Position numbers and translations under genes: made by a program
Origin: Epiperipatus broadwayi
Taxonomy: Eukaryota; Onychophora; Udeonychophora; Euonychophora; Peripatidae
Direction of reading: 5' to 3'
Assembly: GCA_028023455.1 (NCBI GenBank)
Contig: JAQFVV010006309.1
Span: 886,511-950,510, forward strand
Length of the DNA: 64,000 bases
Notes under the pieces: model-generated
Told to the model about the DNA's origin: nothing
Database searches by the model: none
What the model saw: only the letters and a program-made list of their open reading frames with translations
Shown here: piece after piece, positions 23,868-35,339 of the stretch
How the letters are laid out: the number at the start of each line of letters is the position of its first letter
How positions within the stretch are numbered: position 1 is the stretch's first letter

Positions 23868-24300
23868 AAACAGTCAACACTTAGACAATCCCTATATCAA
23901 TAACAATCAACAATATGTCAAGCATTGTTAGCCGAGAGATCATTGCAACTGCCTTGCAAGCAAGTAGTTGATTGCTGACGGTTGTGGGTTCGGGGCCTGG
24001 CTGATGCTATGACATATGAAAAAAAAAACAATCAAAAATATTCAAACTGTTGTCAAGGCAACCTTCTTTTAACAATAAGAATGAAATCCCACCCTTATTG
24101 ATGGTCTAATATACTTATATAGACACTAAATATTGCAACTTGTCCACAGAGATTGAAATTATTGATACAAAGAAGTTTAAATAAATCTCTTTAAACAGGT
24201 CAATAAAACCTGTTCTGAATACAGACTAATAAATATTCAATTATAATATGTAGAGCAGTAAATGAGACCATAATTATAATTGGATTAATATGAACTATTG
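23868..24300 (-). repeat. Interrupted copy of the repeat at 62.5-63.1 kb
   Basis: The sequence from GTCAACACTTAGAC through CCACAGAGATTGAAATTATT, GATACAAAGAAGTTTAAATA and CTCTTTAAACAGGT to ATTCAATTATAA is the inverted complement of about 62850-63105. It is split by a tRNA-derived SINE at 23911-24026. Confidence 0.7.
23911..24026 (+). mobile_element. tRNA-derived SINE with A tail and TSD
   Basis: A box TAGCCGAGAG (23929-23938) and B box GGTTCGGGGCC (23987-23997) lie at tRNA spacing. AGCATTG (23921-23927) and TGATGCT (24002-24008) form a 7-bp acceptor-like stem with wobbles, and an anticodon-like loop CTTGCAA is present. A run of A follows, and AACAATCAA occurs on both sides (23902-23910 and 24027-24035). 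The poly-A tail and duplication mark a retroposed SINE rather than a working tRNA gene; the T arm pairs poorly. It landed inside the older repeat. Confidence 0.75.
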
Positions 24301-25166
24301 ATAGAGATACATAATTTATTGTGTCACTGATGTTGTAAGATATATAAGAATGAAGGTAAAGTGCTTTGTTAAATATTTTGCAAAAGTCGGTTATAGGGTA
24401 AAAGAAGTAACACTTAAAAAAATTATATAAGTTAAGAAACGTGTATGATTGAATGATCTTTTATGAAAATGATAAGCCACAAATGAATTGATAAATGGAC
24501 ACTAATCAAATAGAGTGGAAATTTATTATTGAATGGAGAACTTGATTATAACATATTTGCTAAGAATATAATGTTTTTTAAATGTTGATTAAGATTTGTG
24601 GAATTTATAAAAAAAATTTGGAATAAATATAAAAGCAAAAAAAAAAATCAATGAAAATAATTAGGAAAAAAGATTAGAGTAAGAAGTTGGGGGGAGGGAA
24701 GGGGAATGAAGTATAAAAAATTATAGAATGGATTAGCATTAATTTATATTTGGAAATTTAGTTAACTGAATATGAAAAGAAAATAAAGAAATAAAAAAAA
24801 AAAAAATTCTAATGGCTGAGTAAATTTTCACAAAACTAAAACTTTATTTAATTATAGTTTATATGAAGCTGAAACTTTGATAGTTCAATTTAAAACATGG
24901 AAACTTTTAGAAATGTGCATTTGAAGAAAAATTGCAAAAGAAATTAGAAGGAAAAATCTTAGTTATGAAAGAGTCTTGGAAATAATAACTAAGTTAGTTA
25001 TTTATTTAAGAAATGTATAAAGCAAAAAAAGAATTAGATCAAGGTATAAATTTAGTAACAAAAAATCTATAAAAAAATAAGTTAAAAGAGATTAAGAAAG
25101 ACATAGAGATAAAAGAAGTTAACACATCACATGATCACTATCTCTTATATTAGCACATAATTGTTA
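24301..25166. other. Anonymous purine-rich sequence
   Basis: Long A-rich and AG-rich runs (for example near 24690 and 24795). No gene recognised. Confidence 0.45.
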
Positions 25167-25170
25167 TTAA

Positions 25171-25418
25171 ACAAGGCAAAACTTTCCATACAGTAGTGTG
25201 ACCCTGTGCCAACCAGAGTAATCAATGGATACCAGAAGGCTTGTGCAGCGCTCTCAGATCCAAGGCTCCTCACTGTTGAAAGCCATAAGTCAGAAAGTAG
25301 TCTGGGGATATGGGATGAGTAGGTACTAGATAGGGATTTTATGCACAAGCCTTCTGGCATCCATTAATTACTATAGTTGGCACAGGGTGGCACTACTATA
25401 TGGAGAGTTTTGCCTTGT
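25171..25418. mobile_element. MITE with TTAA flanks
   Basis: Terminal inverted repeats ACAAGGCAAAACT at the left and AGTTTTGCCTTGT at the right continue inward (CCATACAGTAGTG against CACTACTATATGG, AGAAGGCTTGTGCA against TGCACAAGCCTTCT). TTAA lies on both sides (25167-25170 and 25419-25422), as expected for piggyBac- or Kolobok-type insertions. Because TTAA is itself palindromic, it could also belong to the foldback. Relatives: 10203-10288 and 55061-55636. The minus-strand ORF inside is incidental. Confidence 0.75.
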
Positions 25419-25422
25419 TTAA

Positions 25423-26450
25423 GTTAATACATGTTTATGGCTGTTAATATGATAAGAAATAGAAAAGATGAGATCTTTCCTTTTGGTAGAAAGTTAAAGT
25501 TGATAATGATTTTGTACTTAAAAATAAAAATATATTGCTAAATATATTCTGAATAGTGTTCAGAGTCCTAGGGTTCTCATTAAAAAGAAGATGATCATGG
25601 CTCAAGGTTTAGAAAAGTAGCTCCTTTCTCTGCTACCTAGCTAAGATAGCATCATATTACAAGTATTATTTTTATTTTTACAACTAGGCTACCTAAAAGA
25701 ACCCATTCATCTGCTTGTTATATAAAAAAGTTTTAAGATTCATCTAGCCTGGTCGGAAAATTCAAGACACGGGCTATCAAGCAGATTCATTATATCACAA
25801 AGTTTTTGAGACTTTAATGTATACTATATTTCATAAAAAATAATTCTGCGATGTAATTTTATTTACAAATAGTACAAGTAATTTATTTACTAAGCATTTT
25901 AAACTTTTTCCGCACTAAATTTGTATTTTTATTTTCTTTATTGAATTAAACTTGTTTGCCATCAAAGTGTCGTGCTATTTATTGGAAGAGAAAATGAAAC
26001 CGAGGCAGTTCTGGAAAGTTAGGGATTTTTTTTCCTAGCAAATAAATTGCTAGCATTACTTCGTATGATCTATTACAAACTGAAGCTCAGGCTCATTTCT
26101 TGTGATTACACACCTGCCTCCTCCTCTGAATTTTTTTTCACCTTGTGATAAGAGAATTAATCACGATGAAAAAAATAAATAAATATCGTTTATTAAGTTG
26201 AAGGCAGCGTAAATGAGCCTCAGTCCAAGTTTGATGTTTAGTAATTGTTTTTTGTAGTAAAATAGGAAAGTAAATCTCAGTTGTAGGGTAAAAAAATTAC
26301 CTGTTTGAAATCAAATTAATCATATATCAAAACAAAGCATTGCTATAAATATGATATAAATAATTTGTGACAGTTTTGCTTAATAGATATAGAGAAGCTA
26401 AAATCATTTATAATATGTAATATTTGATATATATACTGAACTTTAGGTGT
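25423..26450. other. Anonymous sequence with a slightly GC-richer patch
   Basis: 25980-26160 (GAAACCGAGGCAGTTCTGG, CACCTGCCTCCTCC) is less AT-rich than its surroundings but has no ORF and no repeat structure I can name. Confidence 0.4.
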
Positions 26451-26547
26451 AATTAAAGGGGATTTGAATACAGATTTTCAAGCTCTCTTCAGATATCCAT
26501 TTCATCTTATTTAACCGATACCCAATCACATATATGTGAAAAAGATA

Positions 26548-26606
26548 AATGATCTCCAATATATGTATTTCTTGCTGAACCAGCACTCAGCAGTTGGTCC
26601 AAATCA
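26548..26606 (-). ncRNA. Hammerhead copy with one core change (CTGCTGA)
   Basis: On the minus strand: CCAA (26597-26594), CTGCTGA (26593-26587), GTGCTG and CAGCAA, GAAA, ATACATATA, TTGG (26559-26556), AGATCATT. The outer stem I TGATTT pairs fully with AGATCA counting one wobble, beside CCAA/TTGG. The A6-to-C change in the core should abolish cleavage. Confidence 0.55.
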
Positions 26607-26947
26607 TTACTCCCACACATATATATAATCAGTGCTCAGTTAATATTAAGATAGCAAATCTTTAAACTTTAATGGACAGGCTTCAATCTTTTCCACCCTC
26701 CATCTCTTCAGCCATCCATATTATTGAAAATATGAAGATGGAATAACAAGGAGTCAGAGTGACTTAAAAATCAACATGGGTATGGCAACAATATTGGTAT
26801 TCACAAGAGCTTTGAGCATTCCATCATCAGATTTTCACTAATATGGATGGCTGAAGAGTTGGGGTGTGAAAAAGATTGAAGTCTGTCCATTAAAGTTTGA
26901 AGATTTGCTATCTTAATATAAACTGAGCACTGATTATATATGTGGGA

Positions 26948-27012
26948 GATGATGATCTAGATCGAGTGATAAGTGCTGGTTCAGCATGAAACATGTATAC
27001 TGAAGATCATTT
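26948..27012 (+). ncRNA. Decayed hammerhead copy (GTGATAA core)
   Basis: GTGATAA (26965-26971) replaces CTGATGA. GTGCTG/CAGCAT and GAAA (26988-26991) are retained, followed by ACATGT, a self-complementary stem III. Outer stem I ATGATCT (26952-26958) can pair with AGATCAT (27004-27010). Core changes C3-to-G and G8-to-A make it inactive. Confidence 0.5.
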
Positions 27013-27110
27013 ATATTTTTTTGCATGTATATGGTTATGTGCATTGGTTATATAAGATGGACTGAATAGCTAAAGGGAGTTTGAAAGTATGTATTCAAAT
27101 CCTCTTTAGT

Positions 27111-28260
27111 TATTTATAATTTGTTAACATATATTTAGAGTAAGGATTTTTTTTATAGAAAGCTTATCTATTAACAATATATCATAACAGAATCCATAGA
27201 TATTTCAACCAGGAGAAAAATTCACTTGAGGGTTTATTAAATCTTTCAATTGTGCCACATCCATAGATTTAAGCCATTAATTAAGTGGTTCACATTTTAT
27301 GTTTATCCAAATTTACATAGATGAATGGGTGTTAAATTTCATTTATGAAGTAAATAAATGCAATGTCCATGGGTTGTTTTGAATCTATTTATAAAATTCC
27401 AATTGTGTCTAAGAAAATCAAATCAATCTGGCATTATTGTTGGTCCTGGAAAAAGAAATTTATTTGGAATCTCAAAAGAATTCCAATTTTTACACTATAA
27501 TTCTTGATTATAAAATCTTGGTTGGACTTGATTTCAAATAAGTCTTAGGCAATGAATATCTTGAGATAATATTATAAAAGATAAAGGTAAATCATTGCCT
27601 CAATACTCATAGGTGTTGTGAAGAATGTTTCATATTCTTATATGGTTTATTCTATAATTAGCATCTTGACACTCATCTGACCAATCCAGTTTAACCCGAG
27701 ACCTTTATAAACTTGTATTAATAATCTCTATTTACCTATTTGTAATTTAAAAGTTGATTGCTAGTTGAAATGATTATTGATTGAATGCTTAAAAAATCCT
27801 AATCCTGAAAAAATTTCCAAAGGTCAACAGCCTTGTGTTTGACCCAGCCTATAGATAAATGCTTTAATTACTATTCTATGATGGCATTTAATAATATATA
27901 TGCTTTACTTTTAATATAATTATATAACAAAGCAATAAAATGTTGAATTTAATTAATTTTTATTATATTTGAAAGCATCTTGAGACATTTAGTATAGACA
28001 GGTAATAAAAGAGATATAGTGGGCCAACTCATAGCTACAAGACTGATTTTTGAGTGAATTAAATAAAAAATTCAGTTTGGTCAAACAATTATTCTGCCAT
28101 ATGTCCGAATGACTGTTTTATGATTTTCTAAACAATAAAACATATAATTTTTTATTAATGTTAGATGAGAATATTTAAACAGAAATAAAAGCGAAAACCA
28201 CCACAATAACATATAAGTGTAATGATATTTTAATAATAACAATATAATAAACAAATACAC
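27111..28260. other. Anonymous sequence
   Basis: No ORF, RNA gene or structured repeat was recognised. Confidence 0.4.
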
Positions 28261-28273
28261 TATATAGATCTTG

Positions 28274-28557
28274 TAAATATATAAAATTTATTAAGCGCAA
28301 ACAGATAACATTGTAATAATGTGAAAGCTAAAACCTTCGAAAGATGTGCTTTAAACATGCTTATGTGACAGCCAATCAGATGTAATAATGACTGCATGTA
28401 GAACTCTTAATTCTAAAACACAAGTCAGATCTTTTTCTTATAGTTCTGACTTGTGTTTAGAATTAAGAGTTCAATGCGCAGTCATTATTACATCTGATTG
28501 GCTGTCACTTAAGTATGTTTAAAGAGCATCTTTCGAAGGTTTTAGCTTTCACATTAT
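28274..28557. mobile_element. Hairpin element with 13-bp flanking repeats
   Basis: Arms about 28314-28430 and 28442-28557 are near-perfect complements (AATGTGAAAGCTAAAACCTT against AAGGTTTTAGCTTTCACATT; CAGCCAATCAGATGTAATAA against TTATTACATCTGATTGGCTG). A 40-base one-sided extension precedes the hairpin. TATATAGATCTTG lies at 28261-28273 and 28558-28570. The layout matches the hairpins at 16.1 and 61.4 kb. No clear CTGATGA core is present. Confidence 0.65.
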
Positions 28558-28570
28558 TATATAGATCTTG

Positions 28571-30345
28571 GTAATTACAAGTTGGACTAATTACATCAGA
28601 TCAGTTTTAATTGCTAAATGTTTTTAGAAAAAAACTCATAGCCACACTCATCAGAAATGGTCATTGTTACTCCAAGAAAAAAAAAACCTATACTAGAGAT
28701 GAGTTTTAATATGACTAAACAAACAATTCCATAAGCCAAAAATACATTCACATATAAAATGTAATAGTCCATTACTCTTTTGATTTGATATTTTATGGTG
28801 CTCTTTATTTAACTTCTTCTATAGCAAACTTTATTTAACTGAAAGACTTCAACTTCTTGCCTAATTGTAGTCCTCCACTATAATTTATTACTCAGTGATA
28901 TTTCTTAACAAAAGCAATCAACATTACACTTCTTCAGAAAGTCTTTAAAATAATCTTATAATATAAATGAGGCCTGCCTTTACCATGAAAATTCTGCTCA
29001 ACTTCACTATAGAATGTATCATTTATTCATTTCACATGTTTAATTCAAAGAAGATGCAACTCTCAAGTGACAGACTTTATTGTATTATATTCAGCAAGCT
29101 AAAGAATATATTCATTGTTCTTATGAACTTGACATTATATATTTTTAGAATTTTATGATGCACCTATAAATAAAATCTTTTTAATGTTTTTATGTTATGC
29201 CAATAGAGTCCCCATGTATTGCTTACATACAGTAAATTAAGTAAAATAACTGCTTTATGTACAACTAAATTTAGTTACAATAGTTATAGTAAAATATAAT
29301 ATGTATATACTTCATTTTTTACATTTATATCAGTGCCTCTCTCATTTCATCTCCATTATATATAAACATCCATCAACACAGGAGCTCAGACAAAAATCTC
29401 TTGCAATGCTTGTTCATTCTTTAAATGAACTAAAGGTATCAAACATCTAAATCACCATACCCATGTGGACTCTGTCATTCTACTCTCATGCAATAGGGAC
29501 TGGTTTCTATCTACTTTTAGCAATTTGTAAAGGAATGATTAATCACTGCCACTATAAATACGTCTTCCAGTTTTTTTAGATTTTATTAATGCCTATATAC
29601 AAGTGTGTGTGAAGGTTGAAGCACAACTCCTTCAAGTTCATTTAGTGACAGTATGTAATGAATGCCACATGTTTCATATTTCGTTTGATATTTAAAGGAC
29701 TTCATAATAATGAGACTTGTAGAGATTAATAATTTGTGTAATCACTTTTTATTTCTATACTGTGTAATAGTTATTTTGCTTGTGATTGACCTTTTGTAAT
29801 GAATAAATGATTTTGTTTTCAATTCTTGTTATGGTAAAAATTTTGTTTATTTCACAGTGCCTCAAAATTCAGAATGTTTTTTTTTTCGTGCGTATAATGA
29901 AATTCTTGTTAATGAAAAAGAATATATACAAGAAAGTTATTAATATGGGCACCTTTTTAAAGAGATATTTTAATGATAACTAAAAAAGCATCACATGAAT
30001 TTTTTATTTTCAGCATCTATGGCATAGTATATGCTATCCTTTTCAAAAGATTAAATGGGTCTACAATTATCATATTAAATGTGTCTATAATTCTCATATA
30101 ACTAAATACTAGGCCTATGTAACTTAAAAGTTTGAAGAGGAATTCAAAATCCTAGAATGCTTGGATTTCATACTATTATTACAATATATACTGATTGCAG
30201 GTTCAAGCACTAGGAGTGACAGAGCCGGGCCATAAACTTTGGTATTGAATTCCAGAATCTGCCATTCTTTTACTGTATCAAACCATAAGTGATATGCCTG
30301 TCTCTCATTGATGGAGTCTAACAATCAAAATCTGATGTAAATGCA
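28571..30345. other. Anonymous sequence
   Basis: No gene could be supported. ORFs near 28967 and 30124 show no recognisable domain. Confidence 0.4.
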
Positions 30346-30379
30346 ACAACTATATGTATACATATATACATAGATCATT

Positions 30380-31862
30380 ATTAGCATTGTTATCAACCAT
30401 TATCAATCCACTGCAGGATGAAGGTCTCCCCAAGTTCAATCCATCTTTCCTGATCTTTAGTTTCTCTTCTCCACATCACCCCTGCACACTTTCTTATTTC
30501 ATCCATCCATCTCACATATGGTTTCTTTCTGGGTCTTTTACAATCTCTTGGAATCCAATTTAAGATTTCAATTATCCATATATTATTATATCTTTTAGAA
30601 GTATGTTCAGCCCAACTCCACTTCAGACTTTTATTTTTTTTCAGTGAGGACAGTAACACCTGTTTGTTCTCTTACCCATATATTGCATTTTCAATCTCTT
30701 CTTGTTACTCCCAACACGCATCTCTCCATACTTCTTTGAGTGGTCTGAAGTCTCTGTATTGCTTTTCTATTAAGTATCCAAGTCTCGAATCCATAAGTAA
30801 GAACTGGTAAAACACATTTATTAAAAACCTTTCTTTTCAAACACATAGGCGTATTTCCTTTTAGTATCAAGTTATTTCTACCAAATGCACTCCAACCAAG
30901 TTTAATTCTATGTATAATTTCATCCATTATGTTTCCATCTGTATTAATAATCTGACCATGATATTTGTAACTGTTAACTTTTTCTAACTCATCATAATCA
31001 ATCTTTGTTTTCATATTTTGAGAAAATCCATTAAACATTACTTCAGTCATTTTAACATTCAACTTTAGTCCTACTTTCATCTGATAACTCCACAACATTT
31101 CCCACAGATCTAAATCATTATTTGCAAAAACAATTACATCATCTGCAAAATCTAAATGACGTAAATAATTTTCATTTACTTTCAATCCTTTAGCTTCCCA
31201 TTTTAATCCAAAAAATATTTCTTGCAGCACTGCTGTAAAACATTTTGAAGATATGGGGTCATCCTGTCTTACACCCTTCTCAATGTTGACTTTCCTAGTA
31301 TCATTATATAATCTAATTGTTGTTGTTGCATTTTTATAAATATGCTTTAAAATATGACAATATCCTGTATCTATATCTTGATGATCCAATGCTTAAATCA
31401 CTCAAGAAATGTTTATAGAATCAAATGTCTTTTCATAATCTACAAATCCAAAACATAATGGCAACTCATATTCATTTGTCCTTTTTATAACTTCTCTCAA
31501 TATCTGGATATGATCTACTGTGCTTAAATCCAACTTGTTCTCTTGGTTAGTAGAAATCTAATGTTCTCTGTAGATGAGTTTTAATTGTTTTGGTAAAATT
31601 TTTGTATAAAACTGATAAAAGACTGATAGGTCTGTAATTTCTAATATCTTCTTTATCACCGTTTTAAAATATTAATATTAATACTGCATTTTCCCAATCA
31701 TCTGGTACATCTTTATCATTTAGATGTTTGGTATATAACTTTTCTAAAAAAATTTCTATTTCTTCACCTGCTTCTTTTAATATATCAATTATAATTCCAT
31801 CATTACCTGGAGCCTTTCCTTTTTTCATAAATTTAATTGCATGTCTCACTTCTTCATTTAAA
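30380..31862 (-). pseudogene. RTE-like LINE reverse transcriptase, 5'-truncated and broken
   Basis: Minus-strand blocks in order: KKGKAPGNDG (near 31810), then NYRPISLLSVLYK (about 31640), PREQVGF, FVDYEKTFDS (about 31430, carrying the first catalytic Asp), GVRQDDPIS (about 31270), DFADDVIVFAN (about 31150, catalytic Asp pair intact), LPVLTYGFETW (about 30780), then KWSWAEHTS, NWIPRDCKRP and a final WIDNG stop near 30393. This is the palm and C-terminal region of an RTE-clade non-LTR retrotransposon, which copies its own RNA at a nicked target site. The endonuclease is missing, and several frameshifts and stops separate the blocks. TA-rich microsatellite words lie at both ends. Confidence 0.9.
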
Positions 31863-33248
31863 ATATATACATATATACATGTGCTTATATAAATAATAAA
31901 TTTTAAGTGCAGGAGTATACAAAATGCAAATAATAGAAAATAAAAAATGTTATGTATTTAATTTGTATATGATATGAAGGTCTCAATACATTTCCATAAT
32001 TTACAGTTCAAATTCAATCTCAGTAAGGCATGGAATTTTTTTAAAAGTCTTAAATAGGTTTAGGATTTTTCTTTCAAATTTGCTGAAATATAAATATTAA
32101 AAAAATAAAAAAATGATATTCATACCATTAAATTTGTGCTGAACAATATATCTGGAAAATATTTAACTAATAATGCATTGTCAAATAATTGGTAAACAGG
32201 TATTTAGCTATACTTGGCTAGACACCCTTTATGGAAACGAACTATCATTCAGTATTTGAGTTGAATACTGACTTCTCTTTTACAATCTCCTTTGAAGGTT
32301 TATGGGAGTTGCTTTTACCTTTCAGGGGATTATTCTAAAGTTGGTTTATCTTTTATATATATAAGCACAAACACTCAATCCTAAATAATATCTGCAAATG
32401 CAACTGTAGTCCACCATTTTCATAATATATTTTTGAAACATTTGTACAAAAAATGAATTATAATTTCACAAATGGTTCCTATAGTTCTGTAATATTTGCT
32501 ACAACTAAATAAATGTCAATTTAAAGTAAAAATTTACCAACTTGAATATTAAAAAGAAATATTATTTGATACAAATTGGTTTCAATGCAAACTATGTATT
32601 AATAAATATTTATAAAATACTAAACTACTCATAACAATTACTATGAATAAAAAAATTAACAAATATTTCAAGAAAATATTGCTTATAAAACATTATGGTA
32701 AGTTTTTATTGTGCATTCATTTAGATAAATGAGTAGTTTTTATTAAATTGGATAATATTAACAATAACATAAATCTTTCACAACATTTGCAAATTCGTTA
32801 AGACAAAAACTCAGGCAAAGATGACAGTGATTTCTTAGCACGCAAGAATCAATGCTCCATAGATATCTTTGCCGCTTGGAGTCAATTAATATGTACAGCA
32901 GTTGCTCCTTATAAGAACAATGTTATTAGCTGTATGGTGTCGAATACTGCCTTAAATGTGTTTGAACTCTGTGGTACCGTGATTCTAGAAATATACTGGC
33001 TATATAATAGAATAGAGAGCAAATTTGGGAAAACTAGTCTTTTATTTCATAGTTATAAACCATTGAATAAACTTATGGTAAGTATCAGACTGTTATGATT
33101 ATCTTAAACGAATTACTGACCCTCAGGAGTCGAAGTGAAGATACTGCGAGTCATGACAAAATTCAAATTGTAATTTATTAAGCAAGCTGCCTTGATAAGT
33201 CCCTGTAGATTGTACTTATTATTTGACCAGGGTTATCAAAAGATGATT
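31863..33248. other. Anonymous sequence
   Basis: The stretch 32800-33250 is less AT-rich than average and has no ORF; it may belong to the LTR-like candidate that follows. Nothing else was recognised. Confidence 0.4.
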
Positions 33249-33471
33249 GTTATACCCAGAAAAATTACATGTGAAATATTGATAATGTTAAATATGGTAA
33301 TCACTATGATTGTTAGTCAGTTGGATTATGTATAGGTGAAAAGGGGAGGTAGAGTAAGTGTAACTTAGACATTATTGTAATCTAATGATATAGACATGGG
33401 CAAAGAGATACAAATAAAAGTTCTTTTGAAAAAAACTGGTTACTTCCGTGTTTATTGACTTGAATCTTTAT
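33249..33471 (+). repeat. Possible solo LTR remnant
   Basis: Starts TGTTATACCC, has a polyadenylation signal AATAAA at 33413-33418 followed by a T/A-rich then mixed tail, and is followed directly by TGGCGAC, a word commonly found at the primer-binding position after retroviral-type LTRs. No second LTR or internal coding region was found, and the 5' limit is a guess. Confidence 0.2.
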
Positions 33472-33604
33472 GGCGACATTATTTTAAAGACTGGATGGTT
33501 TCACTTTAGACCAGACAAATTCATTTAGGCTAGATGGATTTTACAATATTTAATTAAAAACATTTAATAGTTACTTTTTAAACTGATTTACTTAACTAAT
33601 TTTT

Positions 33605-33682
33605 AATTAGAAGATATTTAAACGCAGACTTTCAAGGCTCTTTATCCACTCCATCTTATACAACCAATACATAATATGCTTG
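33605..33682 (-). repeat. 3' fragment of the ribozyme-family repeat
   Basis: On the minus strand it matches the distal part of the family: ATTGGTTGTATAAGATGGAGT, then GAGCCTTGAAAGTCTGCGTTT (compare 26470-26540 and 27040-27105). The ribozyme half is absent. Confidence 0.5.
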
Positions 33683-34497
33683 TATTTAAATATTAACGAA
33701 TTTTTAAAAATATAATAAAGGATATAAGTAATAAAATATAGCGCAAATATATATGTATGTGCATTGATAATAAATAAATGAACGTTAAATGATAGCATTT
33801 ATTATTTAAACCAAATGTTGAATATATTGTGACGCTTATTTATTGTTCTATGAATTAATCATATCTATTTAAATAGCCCAAACATTCCTTAATTATTATT
33901 AATGTAAATAATTAATTTGCTGTCTACATTGCAATATTGAACATTTTGAATACAACAGAACTTTGTAATAATTTATAATCTATTTTAATGTACCTGATTA
34001 ATTATAAAACAGAAATAATAATCTTTTCTATTTATACATCATAAATAAATATTATTCTAAGTAATATTAATAAATGGATAGATAAAAACTGTCACCAATA
34101 TAAATAAAGATTCAGAAATATATTCATAATTAATATCAATAAAAATCAATTGCAATATAAATCTTGCTAAAGTATTCAAATGAAAAGCAGATTATTTCAG
34201 GCAGGTTTTATTAATCTTGCTAAAAGTTTAGTCGTATTTTTCAGCACTCATTAATAATTGTTTCCATTTTTTTTGAAGATGATTTTAATAAAAAGAAAAA
34301 TGAAACTTAAATTAAAATTTACTACACACACATATATATCCCCAAACAATACCTTTTTATAAAAAAAAATGACACTTTTTATTATTTATTGTAATATAAG
34401 TAAGAATAAGAAAAATCTAGACTTCACCATTAAGCAAGTAAAACGTCTAAATGCCTAAAACGCACGCAGTGGTGAAGCTAAATACAAATTATGATAT
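33683..34497. other. Anonymous AT-rich sequence
   Basis: No gene or structured repeat was recognised. Confidence 0.4.
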
Positions 34498-34552
34498 TAA
34501 TTGGCTGAGTGCTTTCGAGAAATTTTATCTTCTTATAATCATAGCAAGTGGG
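34498..34552 (-). repeat. Short conserved motif shared with 51.8 kb
   Basis: On the minus strand GCTATGATTAT is followed by a weak stem, CTCGAAAGC, ACTCAGCCA. The locus at 51814-51860 has GCTATGAATAT, a perfect GAGGC/GCCTC stem, GAAAGC, GCTTAGCA in the same order. A GAAA after a hairpin recalls the hammerhead stem II side, but CTGATGA is not present. Confidence 0.35.
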
Positions 34553-35339
34553 TTGTGTGAGCGCAATAGAAAATGTATGCGACAAATATTTAAATGTATA
34601 CAAAGTGTATTAGAAAGTCCACTTTTTGGTAGAGTGAGAAGCATGCTTCCTTCTGGTTTATTGCATATGTGTTATTAGGTATAAGTCATACTTCTTTGAT
34701 TTAGAATATTATTAAACTAACTTCTTATAGTTCAGCATAAAATTAATGAAGGGGACTCTTAAATTTTAACAATTTTCTTACTTGTATGTGCGCGAAGCAC
34801 TTATAGATTTATATACGTCAGTGAAGTAAAACCATATTTTATTTAATAAGAGTTACAATTTATTTAAATAAATTTTTTAGTAAAGTTGAATACACATACA
34901 TTAAAAAAAAATAAACACAACAATAAATAAATTAACATATACAATAATTTAAAAAAAAAAAAGTAAATAAATATTTGTAAATTAATCCTATTAATTATTA
35001 TGAATAACGTATTTTTATTTTGGTAAGGGTGGGGGAAGGTTCTAGAAAAAGAAAAATACTTGCCACAAAATATAGCAAGAGAAAACATTTTTAAAATCAA
35101 ATTTAGAGTTTTGGGGGAAAAGAACTTGAGGTAAATCAGATAACTTGGAGTTTGCAATAATTTTTAAAAGTAGATTTCAGTGATGGGGGAAAAAAGAAGT
35201 TATTGGGTTTATTATTAAAATTAATATATATATATACAATTCCAGCAACACACATACATATATATTTAAAAGACATATAACATTATAAATAGTCAAAATA
35301 AAAGTCATAGATCAATTCATAGATCACATGACCCTATCT
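34553..35339. other. Anonymous AT-rich sequence
   Basis: No supported features. The minus-strand ORF 34864-35157 is a phenylalanine- and leucine-rich product of A/T composition. Confidence 0.4.

Larger units (their letters stand above)
26451..27110. repeat. 660-bp foldback with ribozyme-family copies in both arms
   Basis: The left arm is a minus-strand copy and the right arm a plus-strand copy of the ribozyme-carrying repeat. The ends match (GGATTTGAATACA against TGTATTCAAATCC). An inner inverted segment follows (ATAGCAAATCTTTAAACTTT near 26652 against AAAGTTTGAAGATTTGCTAT near 26901). The loop is about 100 bases. This resembles a Penelope-like arrangement of inverted terminal repeats, each bearing a hammerhead. 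Confidence 0.75.

Noticed and set aside
23921-24008. Functional tRNA gene
   Set aside because: The T arm pairs poorly, the B box is imperfect, and the A tail plus 9-bp flanking duplication mark a SINE.
26800-26840. Minus-strand CTGATGATGGAATGC as a further hammerhead
   Set aside because: No paired stem II and no GAAA at the correct distance.
34451-34678. 75-codon ORF with mixed composition
   Set aside because: No recognisable domain; it overlaps the short motif shared with 51.8 kb, where the corresponding frame is not conserved.
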